Assembly: GCF_022539665.2 (NCBI RefSeq)
Contig: NC_081331.1
Span: forward strand, 11,626,638 to 11,690,637
Length of the DNA: 64,000 nucleotides
Source: Daphnia carinata
Taxonomy: Eukaryota > Arthropoda > Branchiopoda > Diplostraca > Daphniidae
Direction: 5' to 3'
A program made the translations under genes and the position numbers. This document shows, one piece after another, positions 44,012 through 57,085 of this stretch. The notes under the pieces are model-generated. The model searched no databases, was not told the DNA's origin, and saw only the letters and a list, made by a program, of their open reading frames with translations. The first letter of the stretch is position 1, and the number at the start of each line of letters is the position of its first letter.

Positions 44012-46826
44012 GTGTTCGGTATGTCTAGCGCCTAACTTTATTCAGCATATGGGTGAAGAGGAACGTCTTATGGAACTCCTGACATCTTCCTAGTCGTATA
44101 AAGTCAGATGGAAAAGAGCCCCGGAAGTCTCTTCAAAAAAAAAAAAAAAAACGCCTATTCAAATGATAATCTAGTGCCCGGATGGAACCGTAAGCGAATG
44201 CAAGCACAGCCCAAGTCTCGTGCAAAAAAAAAAAAAAAATCTCTCCTTGCGAATGAATCGAGACAATGACAAGACTTTTGATGCCTCGAGAGTAGAGGGA
44301 TTTTCGGTTAGTTTTGCATTACGAGCGAGAAAGGAGTTCAGCAACGAAAATTTGAATGATCCAGCGGGACACTATTTCTTTCTTTTTTTTTTTACTCTTC
44401 CTTTCACCTCTTATTCTTTCTCTTTCCATATGAAAAGAGCAGCTCAGCCAATGGACGAGAACTTACACACGAAAAAAGAAATATAACGCTTTTAAAAGTC
44501 AGCTGCTTGAATGGATGCCTTAAAAAAAAAAAAAAAAAAAAAAAAAAGAAAGAAATCAGGGATGGCAATAGTACTCGAAATCGCATTGACTTTGCGAACT
44601 CAAACGGAAAACCAACGAGTGTACTAGCGTGTGCAATCACACGAACGCAAACTTTGTGAGCCATTAGAGTTTGCTTCAGCCGTTTTGTTTGCCAACGAGC
44701 GATCCCGGGACGCACCCTCCCCCCCCCCCCTCTCTCTTCCCCAAACGTCCCGACTTTCACGTTGGGCTATTAAAGCGCCATCAGTCGCGCAAACTTGTTC
44801 GGCTAGCTCGCTAACATAACTAAGAACAAAAATAAAATCAAAAAGAAAGTTGTTTGCTTTGTTTTTGTAAAGTAGAACCCTCTTGTTTGGCTCTTGTTGT
44901 TGTTGCTCACTAGTCTGTTAATCGAACCGTTGGTTTTTTTTACCCCGCCACTGAGCTCGTGATCGCAAACTTGGGTTTACCAATCAATTTTTAGCTTTGC
45001 GCAGCGGACATTAACCGTACATCCTTGATTTATCACGTCACAGCACTCGGCCAGCAAGTGCCTGAGGGAGTCAGCAATCATCGACTTACTGAGAACGGTG
45101 AGCTGAGCGTCGGCCCGGATGGGCTTGGAGTTTCCCCGCGGGCCCACCTGGCATTGGTACTCGGCGTCGTCGTCCAGCGTAGCGTTCTCGATGCGGATGT
45201 GATGCTCGCCTTGCTCTTCGCTGCCCATGATGGTGTAGCGCGGAAAAGACGGAATGGTCCGTTCGAAACCTGCAATGCACAACACGAAACAAAAAAAAAA
45301 AAAAAAAAAAAAATAGAAAAATAAGCATCGAGTTCTCCTGAATGTTTTAGAACACAATCCGCTACACAAAGGTGGGCAGTCAACCGTGTGTGCTGTACTC
45401 CATTTTGAAAATGGCCAAAACAAATAGACGCACAGGTTGCTCGGCCAACATCGATCTTGGAGAGATAGAGCATGGACTTGTTAATAGCTGGAAGCGTTCA
45501 CAGAAATCCATTATTCACCGAGTCGAGTTGTTTGTCGTCGTCCCGAATGCCCGAGAACGAGATCAGACTTTGAGAGGCAAGGGGTGGGGTGGGGAGGTAG
45601 GGTGGAAAAATCCTGGAAGCCATTAGATCAGTTGCCATGGGCGACTGACGGATGGCTGCTCCGATATGCATGGGAATAAACATGTTTCAACACTGCTTTC
45701 AAAAATAAAAAAAAATCCCCCGGTGAGTAAAATGACCTTTTCATTTAACTGATTGGTTCTTGTTCCACTAATGGAAATCGTCGGCAAGTTTTAGTTTTTT
45801 TTTTTGCCTTTTCCCAACTCGAATCCATCCGTCCCAACGTCGACAAACAAAAACAAGACGGACGTCTTTGAGAATTGAGAGAAGAACGGGTTAAGAACTC
45901 AGTCAACTGTGTAAATGAACGTCGTTTTACTTTCTAATCATTTCCCTTTCTCCCTCTGTTAACCGTTTTTAACAAGCAGGCCTCAAACAGCAGCCACCTG
46001 GACCGTGTCTTTCGTGTCTTTTGCTCCCCACCCCTTCTTATTTTTTTTTAAACCAAAAAGAAAATAAAGAAGGAAGAAAGCGACATAAAAGCTCTCAAAA
46101 AAAAAAAATATATATATATATATATATAGGAAAGCCATAGCAGCAGCCTTTGCATTTTTCGGCGTGTGTGTTAAATTAGCTTGTCTTGTGTCACGCTCGA
46201 CCCCGGTTCACGCTAGAACGAACGCGCTCCAGCACGTTCCTCTTTTCCTTTTTCTTCACTGACTTGCCTTCCATTGGAAAATGAAGAGAAAAAAAAAAGG
46301 GAGAAAGAAAAAAAAAAAAAAATGAGGAGGCTATCTACATTATGATAGGCTCGCCCAACAAACAAATAATAGTGAATTTGAAATAAGGAGAACGAGAGAA
46401 AGTCACGAATGATCGACGACAACCGTGGGCAGCTGGAGAAGAGGGAAAAAAAAAAAATGCACGCGACACAGACGTAATGGAATGAAATCCAATTCAAACT
46501 TTGGGGTAGACATTCTTGAAAAATAAGAAAAGCGTCGTGTTCTTGCGGGGGGACCGCCGGAATTTTATTTTATTTTTTTTTCCCCTCGAAAAATAAAAAT
46601 TGAAAATCCTTCAATTCCCGCGTGTCTGCACGGCCATGCGGTAAGGGAATAAAAAAAAAAAAAAAAAAACGACGAGGCGAGAATAGTTGAAATATCCTTT
46701 TGCTTTTTCTTTTCTTTTTATTATTTGGAAGGTATTTTTCTATAGGTTTTTCTGGGGATGGTGGGCGTCGTTTCAAGACGACATTTTCAGGCTTCCCTTA
46801 ACAACAAGCATTTTTTTTTTTCCTTC

Positions 46827-46867
<41 letters not shown>

Positions 46868-48315
46868 TGAATGCCATTGAAGAAAATATCGGCAATACCG
46901 GGCGCCGTGTACGTCGGCTTCCTGCAAATCGGCATTCATGCGTGACATCAACTATCGTCGTTACGCTATTTTCACGTTCTTTTTTTTCATTTCTTTTGCT
47001 TGTCGCTTCCTTTGTCACACACAAATCGAAAAAGTTTTTCAATTCCTTAAACTACTTGACAATGTCTATCGAACGACACTGTACATTTCATTTCCTATTT
47101 TTGTTTTTTGTTTTTTGTTTGTTTTTTTTCTCGTTGAATCATCACTCGCCATTTGCCCGTCTTTTTAAAGCAAAATGCCAAACCTATTCAAGCTTTTTAA
47201 AATGTAAACAGTCGACGCAGTTTGTTTGAAGGGCAAGGGAAAAAAGAGAGGACGGACTGGTTTGTGATCAGAGCGCAAGGACCTGATGAAATCTTTGGCA
47301 AAATAAAAACGTTGCCAAAATCCCCGGGAAAATTCAAATAGAAACGCGCATGAAAAGGCGACAACTCTTTGACGCAAAGAGAGTGTTAATTCGGCAAAAA
47401 ATAAATTCTCTTTCTTCTTTCTTTCTTTTTTTTTTTTTTTCACCCTTTCATCCGCAGTCCGTCCGCGTGAAATTGTTTCTGTGACCTTTTTTTTTTTTTT
47501 CTCGCTGGCTTTGACTGACGTCCTGGCAAATATTTGAAAAATTAGATGCTGCGCTGTGCAAGGCGTCCTGCTGGGCCGTGGTTCTCTTTTTTTTTTTTTT
47601 TTTTTTTTTACCGGACAAAAGGATCCTCGTAGGTTTTGAGCACATAATACCATCCCTTGCCGCATACCCTTTCGCTCCCAGGGCAACAAACGTAGCTCTT
47701 TTGATCTCGAATTCGGCGAGGCCCATGACGTGTTTAGGGAACCAGACAACAGCAGCAACAATAACAACAGAGCGCACACAGCTCAAATCTCTCTGCCATT
47801 CTCTGCTTTTTGGCCTTAAGTTTTGACTGGGAAATCTTTCTCGGCTTTATTCCACCTATTTTATTATTATTATTTTTTATTTTTTATTTTTTATTTTTTT
47901 TTTGGAGTCCGTTGTTGTTGATGCGATATATTCGAACCGATGGAATATACATCCAGCCAAGTTAGCCGAGCTGGATAAACAGCCAGCCAACTAGGTAGTG
48001 GCATACTGTTTTGTACGGGGGTGTTTCGAAACTTTGGCCGGTTGTATGGTTTATAGGAGCGGCGGATATTACGTGCGCATTTGCAGACATAAATTACGGT
48101 GAAAAGTTCTATCCAACACAGCTGCAAGTACGGCCAGCCGAGGATTACAACATTGGCCTTAGGTGAGCGGTGCACATACACACAGACACACACAGACACA
48201 GACAGCAACAAGGAGAAATAGCTGAATCGATGAACGACCCTCTGGAGAAACCGTGAGGGATAATGACGAGTAAGACTTGGCGATCCCCCCGGTTTGAAAC
48301 TCAGGTGGGAGAGAA

Positions 48316-48350
<35 letters not shown>

Positions 48351-48910
48351 TAGGGAAAAAGGAAGAAAGAAACAAGGGGAGTCAAAGCTAACGATGGGTA
48401 GAATGAGAAACGAAAAATGGTAAACGTGACAAAGAGGATTGCAGCAGTTCCAAACCCACCTGGGGGGTTTGTAAATAACGCCCCACTTCGTGCAATACGA
48501 TAATATAAGCGCGTCTATTGCGCCCAGTCTTTGTTTACTCGCGCAAGTCTATAAAAGTCTAAGCGCGTCGTTCCAGCCGCGATGTAGAGCTATATTTACA
48601 GGTTTCGCAGTTTCTGCCGTGGCTGATGAGAATGAACTCGGGACATATCACGAAGCGATTCGTCAGCAAAAAAAAAAAAAAAAAAAAAGAATAAACTACC
48701 ACACAAACAAAAAGGAGGAGAAGAAGGAGCTACGAAACAAAAAAAAAAAAAAGTCTTTCATTTGTTGACATTGAGAACGTCTGGTTTTGCCTTTCTCTAT
48801 CTACATACACAGCACGCATATGTACACTGACGTGTATGAGGAAAGAAGGAGAGTACGAATGATGGAAGGCTTCTTTTGTTTTAACACCGTCTTCCTTTTC
48901 CCAGCCATCC

Positions 48911-48944
<34 letters not shown>

Positions 48945-50826
48945 TACTAAGTAAAGAGACACGGGCCCCATGGCTCATCTCATTTACAGACAAGTCAGCG
49001 CGGGTTACCGAACTCAATGGCAAACGGTCGGAAATTGCCGATGCTCTGCTAAACAAAAAATGTAACCAATACAACACGAGACCTTTCAAGATTCCGGTTC
49101 TTGTTCACGACTTCACGACATACGCAGTTCTTCTTTTTTCTTCAGTTGTACCGGTACGGCGTCGTTGTAAAGGCAAAGGAAATAAACTTAGAAAAAAAAA
49201 AAAAAAAAAAGAAAGAAAATAATACAGAACTAAAGTCGAACGCCGCTCATCATCGACAGGCCGATCACGATCGACTCATTAAGAAAGGACCTCCTTCATT
49301 TCTTTCTTCTATGCTTTTTTTTGCCTGTCGAATGTGTTTTACGACTGACCGCGTGTACATCCCTCTTTCTAACCGACCCTAGTCGTGTTCTCCCGCTCCT
49401 CCCACGTCATCGCCGTAGTGAGAAAGAGGGAAAAAGAGCAAAAAGGTCAACAAGATCCCACCGGTTTTCTTTTCCCTTGCATTTCCCATTGTATTACGAA
49501 ATAGATTTTTTTTTTTTTTTTTTTTTAAATAAGATTTAAAAAAAAAAAAATAAAAAAAAAAAAAAAAAAGGGGGGGGGGGGGGATTCTATTGAATATCAA
49601 AATCGATGATTATCAAGACACAATGAATTCTTTGGGCCCTTACTCTATAATGAAGCCTCTTGCAAAGACTTCAATGTGCGTCAAGTCAATCGTTAATGAC
49701 AAGTCACACACCACACGGACCGAATGGCTTTGGTTTTTTCTGCTAATGGCTAAAAATGGGTGAGGTGGACGGTAAAGCACCAGCTGCATTCAAACAAAAG
49801 ACCTCCCCCCTTCGAAGCTACTCTTCCAGCCTACATATACGGGCCCGTGGTTGAAAAGACGGCACCAGAAGATCGGGAGGAAGCAAAAAATACAACTACC
49901 CCGCACACACAAGAGTCTCATATTACCCCCGAACACAACAACCCCCCCCCCCCCCCCACACACACACACACACACGCTGGAAGATGCTTGTTCTTATTTT
50001 CTATATGCTTTATTTTTAATGGCCCAATGTGTTATTACATTCCATGAGGTTTCTTCCTCATCTCTTTCTTTGTTTTGTTTTATTTTTGTTTTTGTTTTTC
50101 CAACAGTACATGTACGATTCCAGTAGTTCGTCGTGCCCTGTGGCTGAAAAAAAAAAAAAGAGACAGACAGCTTTCATCTTTTCGTGCAACCGCGTTTTTT
50201 GACAGTCCCCAGACTGCATTATCGAGTCCAAGTTTGATAGCGTGTCTATGTTTTTTCTCTTTCTATTCTAACCCTTTTTTTTTTTCTACTTTCAACCATC
50301 AAAAGATTCCGCATCATCATCAACTATTATTTATACGACTCCAATTCTCTTTTCCTTTTCTCTCTTTTTTTGTTTCGTTTTCTGTTTTGAAATGAACCTC
50401 GTCGGCCAGTCCAACGTTGGCCAAATGACGGGAGTAAAAATAAAAAAAAAAAAAAAAAAATGAAAGAAAACGAGACGGGTAAAAAAGAAAAAAGGAAGGC
50501 AGCGAGATCAATTCGGGAGCAATCTAATCCACGCACGGCAGAGGTTCTTGAAAAGGCGCATCTAATTGAATTAGAGTCTCGAAGCGTCGAGTGAAAAGGG
50601 GGGGGGGGGAGAAAACAAGAAGGAACGAGAGAAAAAGGAAGCAATAGCCCCCAACAACTCGTGATGTTACGTATCGGTAAGAGAAAAAAAGAAGCCGCCG
50701 TTCACTTCTAGCCGAGAAGAACGAAACAAAAACAAAAAAAAAGAAAGAAATAAAGGAGGTAATAGGAAATCAGCGACTAATTTGATTACGCCAGTGCCAG
50801 TTTTGATGTGATGATGGGGGGTAGGC

Positions 50827-50863
<37 letters not shown>

Positions 50864-51493
50864 GTTCGTTTCGGAACAAAAAGTCCAGCAAAGAAACAAA
50901 ACAAAACGTTCGCTGTTAGCGTCAAGTTATGTATATGACGTTGCCCTTGTTCAGCCGCTTTTGCCCGGAGAACAAATGAAGACTGTACCATCATAAATAT
51001 CAGGACCCAAATAAAACAAAAAAAAAAAAAACAAAAACAGGGGGGAGAAAGAAAAGAATCCGAATACACGGACAAAAATAAGGAGAATAAGTTTTTGTTT
51101 TCCAGATACGAAGTCCCAGGTTTGGAGTGCGCGATAAGCGGGTCGAGAAATGAGACTCTCTTGATCGCGCCATTCACAGGGAATTTTTTCTTTTCTTTTT
51201 TCCTTCACAGGAACAATAATAATACCAAAAACGTAGATAGAAAACAAAAGAGAAGAAATACAAGACAATAGGAAAAGTTTTTTTGTTTTTTTTTTTTTTT
51301 TTTTTTCCCCGAAAATAGATGAAGACAAGTTTCTTATTATTATTTTCGGTTGAGCCCGGAGACCGTACGCACACGACGGATTTTCAGTTAAGGAAAAAGA
51401 TCGGACAATGTGTGATTGCACCATGTTGTTTATGCTATTGGACCTATCCACTTTGTAGTTTACTTTCAAATGCTTTCTTTTCTTTTTATTATC

Positions 51494-51528
<35 letters not shown>

Positions 51529-54427
51529 GCTTGGTGGGGAAGCAAAGCCTCCCACGCTGTCGATTACCTAAAGGAGGCGGAATTACATTTAAAAAAAAAA
51601 AAAAAAAGATTTTGAAAAGAAAAAAAAAAAAAAAAAAAGTTCATAGAGGGACAAAGGCGTAAGAGAAAAATCTTTTCCCTGCACAGTTTTTGTCTTGGGG
51701 GTTAACGCCCAATTCGTATTCTAATAAAAAGAGAGAAGAAAAAAAAAAAAAAAAAGAAACAACATTTCGTAAGCGATTGTAACGTACAAGATGACCACGT
51801 TTAGACAGACATCTTGGCCCGATCGCTTCACAGTCAAATAAAAAAATATATATAAATCTCTTCTTTTTTTTTTTTAGAAAACAAATAGACGAAGGGGAGA
51901 CAAAGTAATTTTTTTTTTTTTTTGAAAAAAACAGTGGATGGAAATTTGAAGAGACGAAAAGAAAAGACAAAAAAAAAAAAAAAAGAGTTCGCAATGTCTT
52001 TGTTCGTAGAGCCAATGTGCGGGGGGTGATGTGTGGTCGTCTATCCGTTGGCTGTGAAACGGACGAGCCCGTCTAAGGAGTAGACACGATCCTGTAGCGT
52101 CAAATATATAACCTAGCAGTCCGTCGTAAAAATCAGTCAACAACACACTCTTCCACGTCCCCCCAACCCCCCTTCTATTGTAGTTTATACATTTCTTATT
52201 TTATTTTATTTTTTTTTCCTTTTCCTGATGGCTATTGCGCGCGAGCTCCGTTCTATCGTCCCTGCATTTATTTTTATTTCCCTTCTTCTTTCTGTGTGTG
52301 TGTGTGTGTTCCAATGTTTACGACAGAGCCGCGACACGAGATAAGCTCGCACCGGTGAGTAGACATGAACACAAGAGCCATGACAGACAAGACTTTCTTT
52401 GCTATCGGCCGTACCCCTTCAAAAAAAACATGGACGGGGATAGTCACAAAGCCTTGCCCCACCACCACCACCTTTTTCACTCAGCTTCTTCTTCTTCTTT
52501 TTTTTTTTTTTTTATCTCAAAGATAGAGAACTCTCTTTTTTTTTTTTTTTTTTTTTTTCGTAAGAGCTGATGAAGATCGTGTCTGTGCGCGACGTCCTTC
52601 ATTTGCCCATGTGTCCAGCTCCACCTTTTTTCTTTTAGCTGGAAAAAGAAAGGGCCATTCGACCACCAGCAAAAACGGCGGACGTTTGAAATGATAACAA
52701 TTCCGCTAATGGCAAAAGAGAAAAGCTGGGCGCCACCCAGGTAAAAAAAAAAAAAAAAAAAAAATTCAATGAACCAGGATGAGGAATGATTGACATTTAG
52801 ATAGCCGAACCCAACACCATTGCATACGCGTTAGGGCGTTCGTTTTTTTTTCTTTCCTTCTTCAAACTGTTAAGAGTTACGTTTTTTTTTTCTTTGTCTT
52901 CTTTTCTTTCTCTTCGTGATCTTATTCTCGTAGAAGTGAAAAAAAAAGGTAATTGCATCATCCCGAGAGCGACACCTGACTTAACACGGGGCGGTGGTAA
53001 AAAGCAGTTCTTTGGCTGTTGTTGTTCAAACCAAAGAGGAAACGAAAGGCTTTTTTTTTTTCTTTTTTAAGTACAGGCAGTTGTAGACGATGTTATCGAT
53101 CACCTTTTTGGAGGTATAATACATTTCGAAAACGGAGTGTGTCTGTGTGTGTGTGTGTGTGTGTGTGGGGAAATGAATAAAAAAAAAAAAAAAAAAAAAA
53201 AAAAGTAAGGGAGAGAAGTGAACAACTTTGAATGATGATGGCCAATGGTCGAATGGATATTTTGACACATCATCATCGACGTATCACGGAGTTTCTCGTT
53301 GGCTTGGCAACTGCTACTCACAAACTCTGGCCGAAACACTTGCCCTGCCCAACTTTCCACGGAGTTCGCAATGGAAACCCATTTGTCATCAGCCCAACCT
53401 CAATTCTGTTTCCTCCCGTACTCGTCGTCTGCCAAAAAAAGAAGAAGAAGAAGAAAATGCTCTACAATTTCATCGTCCCCCCCCCCTCATCGCGCTTTCC
53501 CCCCGTCCAATCTCAAACTCCCACTCGGAGCTTGTTAAGGCTCGGCATTCAACGAAAATTCAATCCTTTTACAGCCAGTCCATTTAGCAGATCAAACAGA
53601 TATTGCACATGACGACAGATCACACACACACACACACACAATTTCGCTATCAAAACTCTCTACTCTAACGTCACCACTTTCGATCCTATTTCGAATTTGT
53701 AATTTGCCCGTCTCTTTAAAATTTATTTTCCAACTGCTAGTAGTTTTATTCTGTGAGTGCTCGTACTAGGAAAATCTATTCCAATTTCCAGTTTGGCCCA
53801 ATCTTATGTTGTTTAATGATCAGGGCCCATCAGACTACGCAAGTCCGGATTGATGGCGAGTGCGATTATTACAAAAGTTCTATTTTTAACGGACGTACAG
53901 ACAAAGCAAAAAAAAAAAAAAAAAAAAAGGAACGGGGGAGGGAAAGACGGACAGCAAAGAAAAGCCTTGCACACTAGAAAACGGGAAAGATTAAAAGAGT
54001 ATCGGAACGATGCAGAGGCGTAGGGATGGGTACGTCTGTAGCAACGTCACGAAGATGGATTAGTCGAGATAGGACTCGATCCAACACCGATCCATACGAA
54101 AGGAGTGAAATCCCCGTCTTTCTTTAGTATTTTTATATATTTTTTTTCAAGTAAAGTATATGTGTGTGTGTGTGTGTGTGTGTGAAAGAAAAGTCCTTGC
54201 TGGACCATCGTGATTACTTAGACCAAAAAGAAGGAAAAAAGAAAGAAAGAAAGAAAGAAAGAAAAAAAAAAAAAAAAAAGACTTACCGAGAGCGAATCCG
54301 TCTTTGGTCCATTGAGCTCGGCCTTGTTGGTTACCAACCCGGCAACGGAGTACGGCCATCTGGCCCTCGCGGACGCTGGTGTTTTGCGGCCGTTCGGCAA
54401 AGTACTGCTGCTGTTGCTGTCCGTCGC
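35283..54427 (-). CDS. Nephrin/Sticks-and-stones/Hibris-type Ig cell adhesion receptor (5' exon missing)
   Basis: Immunoglobulin-superfamily receptor used in myoblast fusion, nephrocyte diaphragms and cell sorting, where it binds Kirre/Roughest partners. Minus-strand exons: 54287-54427, 45090-45269, 43173-43325, 42892-43062, 42485-42775, 41189-41488, 40936-41075, 40622-40775, 39709-40011, 39334-39624, 38964-39245, 38449-38870, 38149-38314, 37227-37397 or 36596-36760, 36117-36268, 35827-36037, 35283-35731. These give about 1325 residues. Ig1 begins QYFAERPQNTSVREGQ and includes RAQWTKDGFALGFERTIP and AEYQCQVGP, typical of nephrin. Eight more Ig domains and one FN3 domain follow, then one membrane segment. 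The tail has SSYNETVNGETLSSISEKSE, conserved in this family, and ends in HLV, a likely PDZ ligand. Exon 54287-54427 starts in phase 1, so the signal-peptide exon lies upstream, not found in this window. Confidence 0.92.
36596..36760 (-). CDS. Nephrin-like gene: alternative transmembrane exon, version b
   Basis: Encodes 55 residues with the same plan: an acidic linker (PDDDMNADLLLTRGDSPK), a membrane segment (IIIIAISTAGALLLVLNLAI) and a basic run (RRRKKK). Acceptor GTGTAG, donor GTTAGT, phase 1 in and out, exactly interchangeable with version a. Including both would put two membrane spans in series and turn the tail outward, so one or the other is expected per transcript. Confidence 0.88.
37227..37397 (-). 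CDS. Nephrin-like gene: alternative transmembrane exon, version a
   Basis: Encodes 57 residues between the FN3 domain and the cytoplasmic tail: a linker (EAPPTGQKPRDLEVRPGD), a membrane segment (VLIIVITIVGTALLVLNVAL) and a basic stop-transfer run (RRRHRKR). It enters in phase 1 from exon 38149-38314 and leaves in phase 1 at donor GTTTGT, matching exon 36117-36268. It shares the pattern G-D-x-P-K-[IV] before the membrane span and ALLxVLNxA inside it with version b. Confidence 0.88.
37398..38148. other. Intron before the alternative transmembrane exons
   Basis: 751-bp intron of the nephrin-like gene, upstream of the tandem pair. It could contain splice-selection elements; none identified by eye. 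Confidence 0.4.
41489..42484. other. Nephrin-like gene intron with GA microsatellites
   Basis: 996-bp intron between the Ig3 and Ig4 exons. It holds two (GA)n tracts at about 42132-42162 and 42199-42228 (the minus strand reads (CT)n), plus C-rich and A-rich runs. No nested gene visible. Confidence 0.5.
42132..42162. repeat. (GA)15 microsatellite
   Basis: Perfect GA dinucleotide repeat within a nephrin intron; a shorter imperfect GA tract follows at 42199-42228. On the transcript strand these are CU-rich tracts, which could bind polypyrimidine-tract proteins. Confidence 0.9.
43326..45089. other. Nephrin-like gene intron rich in poly(A)/poly(T)
   Basis: 1.76-kb intron between exons 45090-45269 and 43173-43325. 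It contains several homopolymer runs, for example T at about 43628-43662 and 43986-44010 and A at 44522-44546. No coding sequence recognised. Confidence 0.5.
45270..54286. other. 9-kb intron splitting the first Ig domain of the nephrin-like gene
   Basis: The longest intron in the window, placed inside Ig1 (after FALG, before FERTIP). It is packed with poly(A), poly(T), poly(C)/poly(G) and short microsatellites, including A36 at 46828-46863 and (CA)n/(GT)n tracts near 49957-49975, 52293-52308, 53139-53167 and 54161-54183. Reading frames here are lysine- or phenylalanine-rich by-products of the runs. I see no nested gene or RNA gene. Confidence 0.55.
46828..46863. repeat. Poly(A) run of about 36 nt
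   Basis: One of the longest homopolymers in the window, preceded 7 nt upstream by a 12-nt T run (46810-46821), making a small T/A fold-back. Exact length may vary with sequencing. Confidence 0.85.
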
Positions 54428-55049
54428 CTGTGAAGGAAACAAAAGAGGGATTATTCAACGAGGATGAAACAACAACAACAACAACAACAGCAACAAGAAA
54501 TAGGCGCAAAAACGACCATAAACTAAAAAGAAAAAAAACTAAGGTCTACGAGACTGGCGTACAATCTCGCTCTCTCCTTCGTTTGCTTTGTAAGAAGTAT
54601 ATATGTATATAAGCTTTCTCTCTAGTATTCCCGCGTTCGCCGTGATGAATGGCGGGCGGGATAACTCTCCCGTCTCCTATTTTTTTTTCCCCCCCCACAA
54701 GTCTGGCTGTATGTTTTCCTGCGTTTCCCCGTCGTGACTGCATGATCGGAGAATAGAGCATCAACATGAATCTTGATAAGGAGAATGACGAGTATAGAAG
54801 GCGGAAGGAGAAAAAACCCCAGCCACCCAGCGAAAAACAAAAAAAAAAACAATAAGCCACTCCATCATATTCTTTTTTTTTTCTTTTTTTTTCTTCATAT
54901 ATTTATATATTTGTTCTTGAATAGAGCTCCACCTACTTATTTATGCATCTACTTTAGGGAAACGGTTGGCCAACCGTGAATCGCTGTCGTCATTTCCCAC
55001 AAAGATATATTTTATAAGACGAGAGGAAATTTTGCTCTACCCCTTTTTT

Positions 55050-55086
<37 letters not shown>

Positions 55087-56770
55087 CTTTTCCGGCCACG
55101 TTTTTATTTTTATTTTTTTTTTTTTTATATGTGCCACTGAACGTTGAGTGACATTGCAGTCGAACGACGACGACGACCCTAAATTCCCCATTTTTCCTTT
55201 CTTTTTTTTTTTTTTTTTTTTCACCACAATAAAAAAGAAAATGTGAAAAGGGAACCAATTTCATCAAAATGGTCGGCAGCAAGTAGTGTACAACTAGCAT
55301 AAAAAGATATTATAGAGTACGAAAGAAGGGGAGGAGGGGAGGGGATGGTCAATCAAAACAGATCCGACTTCATGTCTCTAACCGCTAACCCTTTGGACAA
55401 ATTGGATGCCATTTCTCATGTTAAGTTGTTGTTTTTATTTGTTGCTGATTCCAGTGGACTGTTTGCTGCCGGGGACTCCCCTCACGTTATCAAAAAACAA
55501 AACAAAAAAACAAATGACTACCTTTACTTATATGTCCACTATCGATATTCACACATCATTTCAATGAATGAAATGTTAGTCGATGAGGGTGGGTATCGCT
55601 AATGAATTAACTTTGGGAGCCGAAATAAAAAGAAAAAGAGAATTAAAAGAAAAGACTGCAGTTAAGTAAATGGCTGGAAAAGGGTTCGGCCATCCGTGAG
55701 TGATGCCTTTCTCCTCACGCATTCACTTAATGCATGCATAACGAGCCGTAGGACAACGATGGGGGAAAGGCAAAAAAAAAAAAAAGAAAAGAAAAAAAAG
55801 AAAAGAAAATACATAGAGCGGGACTAGAGGAGGGTGAGGCAAATGGTATCACTGACTCTTGTTAGTTCAGCCACGTTGGCGTTCACGTACACGACGTCTA
55901 GCGTCTTCTCTTTTTCTCTCTGACGTCCTCTCTCAACTGTTCCATTTCCTTCTTTTCTTTGGCGCGAATCAATATCCTCTTGCGTCGGCTGTCACTGACT
56001 TTGGTCATTGGCTCTTTTTTCTTTTTCGCTCTTCTGTGTTAGGTAGACGACGACATTCGTCGTCGCTACGGGGAATTGAAATCGATACACACAGCAGCCC
56101 AAAAAGTAGTATGATAGGATACTAGATTCAATTTTTGTTTCTTGTTTTCTATTTTTTTTTTTTTTTTTTGTCCCAACCATCCACCACTAGGGCGATGTTT
56201 GTATTGCATCAAACGAGAGGTAAAAACATAAGGGAGGTCATCAATGCGCAGTGTGCGCGCGCGCTGCGCAATACGAAGCCAGTCGATTAAGAAATCAAAA
56301 GCAATTGAGGGACCAAAGATGATGGGTAGGCAAGCGAAGTGTGACGTCATGACGTCTGTCGAAGGCCAAAAAAAAAAAAAATAATAATAATAATAATAAT
56401 AACAAGACGAGCAATCCATACGCAATGGACCATTCAAAAAAAAAAAAACGATCCATTGAGCTGATACGTTTTTTTTTTTTTTTCTCATCTCTTTTTTCTT
56501 TTTCAATTCGAGGAAGATGTAGCTTGGATATTGATTTCATCTGCTAACCTTTTTCTTTTCTTTTTTTTTTTTTTTTTTTTTTCTCTTATCCAAGGAACAC
56601 GTATTACTCGCTTTTTGATGAAAAAGAAGAGAAAAGACGGGCTGGACACGAGGCACAAACAAACTGTGCGAGAGCTGCTGCGGCCAGTGATTTTCAATCC
56701 GGCAGCGATAAGAGGTCGGTTGAATTCTTCAATAAATGGAGCGGATGGGGGCAAACTCCAAAGTTTATTG

Positions 56771-56803
<33 letters not shown>

Positions 56804-56996
56804 TGTGAGGTAGTGCAAAGACGAGTTGTTTTTTTGTTTGTTTTTTTTCCTCCCTCACGCGGTACACGCAGAGTGTATAGATATCCCTTGTGTTATACAA
56901 ACACGAACTGCTGGTGCAGCTTGAACAAGAAAACAGAGAGAGAAAGAGAGAAAAGTTGTTACATCAGACGAGGAAGAACTTTTTTTTTCGCCCTTT

Positions 56997-56999
<3 letters not shown>

Positions 57000-57084
<85 letters not shown>
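57000..57084. repeat. (CA)42 microsatellite
   Basis: Uninterrupted 85-nt CA repeat, the longest microsatellite here, capable of forming left-handed DNA. Expected to be highly polymorphic. Confidence 0.95.

Positions 57085-57085
<1 letters not shown>

Noticed and set aside
46687-47229. 180-residue frame with Phe and Lys runs in the large nephrin intron
   Set aside because: Driven by poly(A)/poly(T) runs; same for most long frames between 43 and 64 kb. No conserved motif.
54428-54509. Signal-peptide-like frame (Leu/Val-rich) directly before the first Ig exon
   Set aside because: It begins with TTG, not ATG, arises from a GTT microsatellite and is cut by a strong acceptor (CTTCACAG); treated as intron.
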